A stretch of DNA of 64,000 nt. It comes from an uncultured Duncaniella sp. GTDB taxonomy: Bacteria > Bacteroidota > Bacteroidia > Bacteroidales > Muribaculaceae. The position numbers were made by a program, and so were the translations under genes. Position 1 is the first letter of the stretch. Each line of letters begins with the position of its first letter. The notes beneath the pieces were generated by a model. That model was not told the origin of the DNA, ran no database searches, and worked only from the letters and a program-made list of their open reading frames with translations. Location of the stretch: positions 1 to 64,000 of the forward strand of contig CAJUIX010000015.1 of NCBI GenBank assembly GCA_910586665.1, in the 5' to 3' direction. Below, piece by piece: positions 59,364-64,000 of this stretch.

Positions 59364-60099
59364 CGAGCTTCTCCTTGTTGAATATAAAGGTGGCGGAGTG
59401 GGGCCGGCGGCGTCGGAAATTGATGATGTCCGTCGGGTCGATGGGCACGGCCATGTAGCGCGTCTCGAAATGCAGGTGTGGACCGGTGGAGTTGCCGCTC
59501 ATGCCCCCGATGGCTATCGGCATGCCGGCGTCGACCGTCGTCGTGGGGACCACGAGGAAGCTGTCGAGGTGGGCGTAGAGCGTCTGGAGGCCGTTGGGGT
59601 GGGTGAGGATGACGTAGTAGCCGTAGCCGCGCTTGTCGTAGCCCGTCATGGCCACCGAGCCGGGGAAGGCGGCGCGGATAGTGTCGCCCTTGTGGATGCC
59701 GAGGTCTATGCCGCGGTGGACGCGCTTGTATTTCTTGCGCGGGCCGAAGTGGGAGGTGATAGGCCCGATAGCCGGCATGTGGAATTCACTGACGTTGATA
59801 GGGACGTCACCCTTCGGAATCTTCCCTTTCTTAAACATGCTGGCGGTGCCGTTGATAATCTGTGTGTGGCCGTAGCCCGCCATGAACAGCTCGGCCATAT
59901 AGTCGAGTGTGGAGCCGACAGCCTCCGTCTTCTCCGTGCCATTCTGCTCGGTCATCGACATGATGATCATGTCGAGGCTTGTGCCGGAGATGTTGACACT
60001 GTCGGTGACCACGGTGTCGTTGCCGAAGACCACAACATCAGCGCTCGCGACCTCCACGGTCGCGAGCGCCAATATTGCGAGTATGTTTCTCAGTCCCAT
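59353..60099 (-). CDS. M23 family metallopeptidase
   Basis: A 248-residue exported murein hydrolase: signal peptide to about 20 (MGLRNILAILALATVEVASA), linker, then a LytM domain at about 110-230. His128/Asp132 (HRGID), His177 (YAHLD) and His208/His210 (HLHFE) complete the zinc site. It is a paralogue of the gene at 1680-2510 (shared ITS-FGPR/YGYR, GDTIRAAFPG, RGYGYYV and HLHFETRY patterns) without the basic tail. It is 16 bp downstream of the Wzz-like gene, so wall cutting and polysaccharide export are probably coordinated. Confidence 0.92.
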   Translation of the reverse strand: MGLRNILAILALATVEVASADVVVFGNDTVVTDSVNISGTSLDMIIMSMTEQNGTEKTEAVGSTLDYMAELFMAGYGHTQIINGTASMFKKGKIPKGDVPINVSEFHMPAIGPITSHFGPRKKYKRVHRGIDLGIHKGDTIRAAFPGSVAMTGYDKRGYGYYVILTHPNGLQTLYAHLDSFLVVPTTTVDAGMPIAIGGMSGNSTGPHLHFETRYMAVPIDPTDIINFRRRRPHSATFIFNKEKLDEE

Positions 60100-60115
60100 T
60101 TCTTGTGTCAGTGGC

Positions 60116-61231
60116 TTATACCTCGCTGATTTTCTGCTTCATCGCGGTGAAGGTGTCAGCGAAGAGAATCTTGGCGGCGGCAGCCACGCAGCCGAGGAAC
60201 ATGAAGCCTACGAGTATCATCACCTTCGAGGGTTTCGAGGCCTTGATAGGCACGGTGGCCGGCTCGACGGTGGCGTAGACGGGTGTCGTCTCCTGCACCT
60301 TCGCCTTGGCGAGCTGCAACTGTTGCGAGGTCTGGTTGAAGAGGCTGAACGCGAGCTGTGCCTCGTTGGTCAGACGGTCGCGGGTCACCTGCGCCGAGTG
60401 GAGGCTCAGGCCCTGGTTGCGGTCGAGGTAGTCGGCGAGGCGCTGCTGGGCGGCGTAGTAGGCCTCGCGTGCCTCATTGTTGAGCTGCTCGGCATATTTG
60501 AGGTCCTGGCGCGACTTGGATGTGCGGTAGTCGGTGACGTATGCCTGGAGATGCGCGGCCACGGTGTCGGCGAGCATGGCAGACACGAGGGGGTTCTGCA
60601 TTGTCACCGATATGGTGTTGACGCCGGTCTTCTGGTCGTAGCTGCAATTGATGCGCTGGGTGAGGGCGAGCTTTATAGCCTCCTCCTCCTTGGAGAGCAT
60701 GAAGGGGTTGGTCTTGGCATTTGGGTCACCCTCCTCTTCGTCGCGGAAGAATGATATGACTCCTCCGATTGCTTTTCCGGGCAGTGACATGATGAATGAC
60801 CACCAGGGGGCCGACGTATGGTCCTCGATATATGACCTGACGGTGTAGGTCGAGTCGGTCTTGCTCTCGGTCACGGGGACGTCGAAGAGCCCGACTATGA
60901 AGGGAACCGACGAAAGCACGTCGGGGTACAGCTCCGGCATCACTGCGTCGGCGCCTCCGCTTGACCCGACATTGATGCCGGCCATAGCGGCGAGTGAGCC
61001 GAGGCTGCCTTTGCCGGCCGAGGCTCCGTTGAGCTCCGGCGCGAGCTTGATGGTGGTCGTGTACTCCTTGGGGATACTGAAGGCCACCACTAAGCCTATG
61101 ACTGCGGCCACGCCCGCATAGATGAATATCGTGCGGCGCGACTTCCATAGTTTCGCGGCAAGTTCGAGCAGGTCAATCTCTTGTTCTTCGTCCTTGTCGG
61201 GACGGACGATTATCTCTTTTTCGTCGCTCAT
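60116..61231 (-). CDS. Wzz/chain-length determinant protein
   Basis: A 371-residue inner-membrane polysaccharide copolymerase. An N-terminal cytoplasmic segment (EIDLLELAAKLWKSRRTIFI) leads into the first membrane helix (about 34-54). A long periplasmic coiled-coil region follows (SRQDLKYAEQLNNEAREAYY, about 225-320), and a second helix is near 330-352 with the proline-containing PSKVMILVGFMFLG. No C-terminal tyrosine kinase domain is present. It acts with the SLBB exporter encoded 39 bases upstream. Confidence 0.92.
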   Translation of the reverse strand: MSDEKEIIVRPDKDEEQEIDLLELAAKLWKSRRTIFIYAGVAAVIGLVVAFSIPKEYTTTIKLAPELNGASAGKGSLGSLAAMAGINVGSSGGADAVMPELYPDVLSSVPFIVGLFDVPVTESKTDSTYTVRSYIEDHTSAPWWSFIMSLPGKAIGGVISFFRDEEEGDPNAKTNPFMLSKEEEAIKLALTQRINCSYDQKTGVNTISVTMQNPLVSAMLADTVAAHLQAYVTDYRTSKSRQDLKYAEQLNNEAREAYYAAQQRLADYLDRNQGLSLHSAQVTRDRLTNEAQLAFSLFNQTSQQLQLAKAKVQETTPVYATVEPATVPIKASKPSKVMILVGFMFLGCVAAAAKILFADTFTAMKQKISEV

Positions 61232-61270
61232 ATCTGTTTGTGCTGTGTGATGTCTGGTTTACTAACGGGA

Positions 61271-63682
61271 TTATTTAAACATGGTGGCGAGTGCCGCGGT
61301 CATGGTTCCGAGCGAGCCGAGGCTGGTGGCTATGGTCATGGCCTTGGCCCAGTCGAATCCCTTCTTGTCGGGTTTCGAGGGCACGATGATCTGGCAGCCC
61401 GGTTCCACTGGGGTGTTCTTCTTGGCGCGGGCCACCATGCCGTTCATGTATACGATAAAGGCTCTCTTCTTGTTGGCTCTGTCGCCGTAACCGCCGGCAA
61501 GCTCGACGTAGTCCTTGACTTTAAGGCCCTCCTGGTAGGTGACGGTGTTAGGGACCATCACGTCGCCCGAGATTTTAACCGTGCTGACATGCTCGGGGAT
61601 GAAGAGACGGTCGTCGGCACGGAGCACGATGTCGTAGGAGCTGCCGGGATTGGCAAGGGCCTTTTCAAGGTCGATGCCCACGGAGTAGTAGTCCGATACT
61701 TGGAGCTTGTTGATAGATATAGAGTCGTTGCCGGAGTTGCCCATAGCGAGGCGCAGGGTCTCGTCGCGGGCGGCCTTCTCGTCCTCGGTCATCTTGCGCA
61801 TGAGATGGGCTCCGCGGATATATGCCTCGGGGGTGAGTCCGCCGGCACGCTGCACGAAGCTCGAGATTCGCTCGTTGCGGCGCTCGAGCACATAGCCGCC
61901 TGCGAAGGGGACTTCGCCGGCTATCGTCACGAACTTCTGTGCCATATAGTTGGGGCTGCGGCGCACCTCCACGATGTCGTAGGGCTTGAGGATGAAGTCA
62001 TTGTCGTTGCCCATGAGGAGGCCGTCCTTGAGCGAGAAGGTGTAGGTGCGGGCAATCTGTGCCTCCGACTTGACCGCCATCGGGTCGACGATTCGGCGCG
62101 ACACGTCGACTTTGGCGTAGGATGCGCCTTCGAGCAGGCCGCCGGCAGTCAGGATGAGGTCTTCGATAGAGGTATTCTCGGCATAGGGGTAGGTGCCGGG
62201 GCGGGCCACGCTTCCCTGGATGGTGAAACCGCCGCGGTCAAATATATCCCTTACGCTGGAGATGACCAGGACATCGTTGCGTTTGAGCGTGATGTCGGGG
62301 GCAGTGCCGTTGAGGATTGCTCCGAGGTCGATAGCCTCGGCCACGAGTGTGAGGTCCTCCCCCTCGCGATAGAGCATCGCGCGGTCCTTGTAGGCATCCT
62401 CGGCGAGGCCGTCGGCGTTGCGGATGAGGTCACGGATAGTGCTGATTCCCGAACCGAGCGAGAACATGCCGGGACGCATGGCGGCACCGCGGAGTTCGAC
62501 GCGGTTGCTGTAGCGGTCGAGGGTGGTGCCTATGGTGATGATGTCGCCGTCCTGGAGACGGTAGGAGCCGAATTCATTCTGTGCGACGTTGAACAGCTCC
62601 TTCTCGCGCCCTGTCAGGCGGGCTATTCTGACCATGTCGGTGTAGGCGTCGCCTGAGAAGCCTCCGGCATATTCGATTGCCTGGGCGAGGGTCTCGTCGG
62701 GCTTAAGCTCGTAGAACATCGGGCGCTTCACGTTGCCTGTGATGTTGACAAGCTGCGAGTAGGGGGGCACCATGATGATGTCGCCTTCCTGGAGACGGAT
62801 GTTGCCCTTCTGGTTGCCGTTGAAGAGGAAGTCATAGATGTCTATCTCGGCGACCTTGCGGCCGTTGCGGCGCACCTCGACGTTACGCATCGAACCGATA
62901 TCGTTGATGCCGCCCGCATTGTAGAGCGCGTGGAAGACGCTCGAGAAGGGTGAGAGGCGGTAGGTGCCGGGGACGGATACCTCGCCCATGACGTCGACCT
63001 GGATTGTGCGCATCTGGCCGAGGGTCACGGCGATGTCGGTAGCCTCATTGTCAACGCCGGAGTATTTCGACGCGAAAGCCGACTTGATATGGTTGTTGGC
63101 CTGGTTGATTGTCATGCCGTTGAGGTAGAGCGGGCCGAGCTGCGCGATCATGATGCTCCCTTCAGGGGATATGGTTCGGCGCAGGTGGTCCTCGCTGACA
63201 CCCCAGATGTCAATCACAACCTCGTCGCCGGGGCCGAGGCGGTAATCCTGGGGGGTTGCGGCGTTCTCGTTGGGTTCGAATGTCAGCTGGCGGGAGTTGA
63301 ACACCTTGTGGCCGAACACCTCGTTGGCTTTCGACTCGGTGACGGCTGCCTGTGCCTCGGGGTTCTGCACGATGTCTTCAAAAACTACGCTTGTCTCTGC
63401 TTTTGTCGCGGGGCGGCTGCGCCCTTCGAGCGCGGTCACGGGCTGGTCGGCTGTCGCTGATGCCCCGGCATCATGCTTGGCCTTTATGCGCTTGACCTGT
63501 TCGGGGGTCACGCCCTTGGCCACGAGCTCGCGCCCGATCTGCTGTTCGGACTTGCCGAGGGCGGTCTGCTCTTTGATGTACTGGACAACTTGGTCGTCGG
63601 TCAGAGCCGCAGAGGCTGCCACGGCGCCGGCAAACATTAGCAACGTAAAAAGAAAAGGCTTGATTTTCATAGGGTTGGTCAT
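61271..63682 (-). CDS. polysaccharide export protein with SLBB domains
   Basis: An outer-membrane-linked exporter component (Wza/EpsC-like). Start placed at 63682 (MTNPMKIKPFLFTLLMFAGA; 803 residues), with 63670 as alternative; the longer frame to 63739 crosses the promoter. After the signal peptide comes a helical segment (LTDDQVVQYIKEQTALGKSE), the Poly_export domain (YRLGPGDEVVIDIWGVSEDH) and about six SLBB repeats (for example VSVPGTYRLSPFSSVFHALY, GNVKRPMFYELKPDETLAQA and GDVMVPNTVTYQEGLKVKDY). The end has a hydrophobic stretch. First gene of the four-gene operon. Confidence 0.93.
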   Translation of the reverse strand: MTNPMKIKPFLFTLLMFAGAVAASAALTDDQVVQYIKEQTALGKSEQQIGRELVAKGVTPEQVKRIKAKHDAGASATADQPVTALEGRSRPATKAETSVVFEDIVQNPEAQAAVTESKANEVFGHKVFNSRQLTFEPNENAATPQDYRLGPGDEVVIDIWGVSEDHLRRTISPEGSIMIAQLGPLYLNGMTINQANNHIKSAFASKYSGVDNEATDIAVTLGQMRTIQVDVMGEVSVPGTYRLSPFSSVFHALYNAGGINDIGSMRNVEVRRNGRKVAEIDIYDFLFNGNQKGNIRLQEGDIIMVPPYSQLVNITGNVKRPMFYELKPDETLAQAIEYAGGFSGDAYTDMVRIARLTGREKELFNVAQNEFGSYRLQDGDIITIGTTLDRYSNRVELRGAAMRPGMFSLGSGISTIRDLIRNADGLAEDAYKDRAMLYREGEDLTLVAEAIDLGAILNGTAPDITLKRNDVLVISSVRDIFDRGGFTIQGSVARPGTYPYAENTSIEDLILTAGGLLEGASYAKVDVSRRIVDPMAVKSEAQIARTYTFSLKDGLLMGNDNDFILKPYDIVEVRRSPNYMAQKFVTIAGEVPFAGGYVLERRNERISSFVQRAGGLTPEAYIRGAHLMRKMTEDEKAARDETLRLAMGNSGNDSISINKLQVSDYYSVGIDLEKALANPGSSYDIVLRADDRLFIPEHVSTVKISGDVMVPNTVTYQEGLKVKDYVELAGGYGDRANKKRAFIVYMNGMVARAKKNTPVEPGCQIIVPSKPDKKGFDWAKAMTIATSLGSLGTMTAALATMFK

Positions 63683-63736
63683 GATGAAATTGGCCACCCG
63701 GCAGCCCTTCGCGCCGCCGGTGGGGATAAATCGCTG

Positions 63737-63767
63737 CAAAGGTAGTAATTTTCAATCTCTTATGCAA
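63737..63767 (-). promoter_or_regulatory. exopolysaccharide operon promoter
   Basis: Minus strand TTG (63765-63767), 20 bases, TACCTTTG (63737-63744). The start is near 63730, about 50 nt before the SLBB gene. Confidence 0.75.
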
Positions 63768-63951
63768 TAGCCGGATGGCAATCCGCCTGCCTCGTGCCCT
63801 CACTTTTTCGATATGGCTGCCGGGAGGGCGCGGCTGTCCCCCGGCGGTCGACATCGCGGAGGCGTGTGCCGGTTGAGGAAAATTTTGTTAAATAATGTTT
63901 CGCCTAATTAAAAATGCTATGTCATATAAAGGTGGTTCGGGAATAAATACT

Positions 63952-63959
63952 TACTTTTG
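63952..63959 (+). promoter_or_regulatory. promoter box of a gene leaving the window
   Basis: TACTTTTG, 20 bases before an ATG at 63980. The upstream box is weak. Confidence 0.45.
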
Positions 63960-63979
63960 TGAGGTAATTTGGAAAAAGC

Positions 63980-64000
63980 ATGGCCGCCGATCTTCAGCAA
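63980..64000 (+). CDS. start of an unidentified gene (7 codons, cut by window edge)
   Basis: ATG at 63980 begins MAADLQQ and runs out of the window. A TAnnTTTG box just upstream supports a real start. Too short to identify. Confidence 0.3.

Noticed and set aside
61181..62656. 491-residue open frame antisense to the SLBB exporter
   Set aside because: A shadow of the SLBB gene; it has a Gly/Val/Asp-rich composition and no motifs.

Overview
This window is chromosomal DNA from a fairly GC-rich member of the order Bacteroidales, most likely family Muribaculaceae. That placement is inference: it rests on the promoter style (TTTG or TTG, about 20 bases, TAnnTTTG, seen repeatedly), cargo proteins with type IX secretion-like C-terminal tails, a BspA-like leucine-rich protein, SLBB/Wzz export genes, DUF4294, and a Bacteroidetes-type ParC. 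No species is claimed.

Layout. 1-3050: a PadR regulator cut by the window edge, dapA, an M23 peptidase and ndk. 3050-14000: parC, an exported DUF3316-like protein, an S41 peptidase lipoprotein, dnaE, trxA, a beta-carbonic anhydrase and a YafQ-type toxin-antitoxin pair. 14083-20445 (minus strand): a secreted protein, a Gate-domain transporter, a porin, argC and gltX. 20684-24611: a putative two-gene toxin-antitoxin unit, rex, an FAH-fold-like protein and an M6 metalloprotease. 25032-28382: an AT-rich island with a BspA-like protein, AbiEi and a truncated AbiEii. 28402-39426: a GH43 lipoprotein, a DUF349 protein, a WcaJ-like sugar-phosphate transferase, recQ, a Nudix hydrolase, an MFS transporter, a Rieske-like lipoprotein, an SRPBCC protein and pyrE. 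40440-46266: a three-gene operon of large exported repeat proteins behind a long, possibly pseudoknotted leader. 46684-57577: HAD phosphatase, ZIP transporter, tRNA-Arg, gpmI, sdaA, nadB, DUF4294, a small membrane protein, rsmA and mgtE. 57900-63770: two tRNA-Val genes, then a minus-strand envelope/exopolysaccharide operon (SLBB exporter, Wzz, M23 peptidase, SanA-like protein).

Most genes are housekeeping: lysine, arginine, pyrimidine and NAD synthesis, glycolysis, replication and topology. The accessory signal lies between genes. Four copies of a compact element each contain a Bacteroidales promoter, a conserved block of about 30 nt and a variable terminator hairpin with a conserved loop, so they look like a family of small RNAs of about 70 nt. 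There are also two MITE-like elements whose ends are palindromes (GTAGGGACG...), a large inverted repeat with a diverged copy 25 kb away, 35-bp tandem repeats, a dispersed tatagagtttaaag repeat, and a structured-RNA candidate closed by a 12-bp long-range helix near 55.0-55.2 kb.

Starts were chosen with the promoters in mind: several longest open frames begin upstream of, or inside, a clear promoter or repeat and were trimmed (argC, rex neighbour, ZIP transporter, rsmA, SLBB exporter, Nudix). Function calls are from reading translated sequence; no database was consulted.
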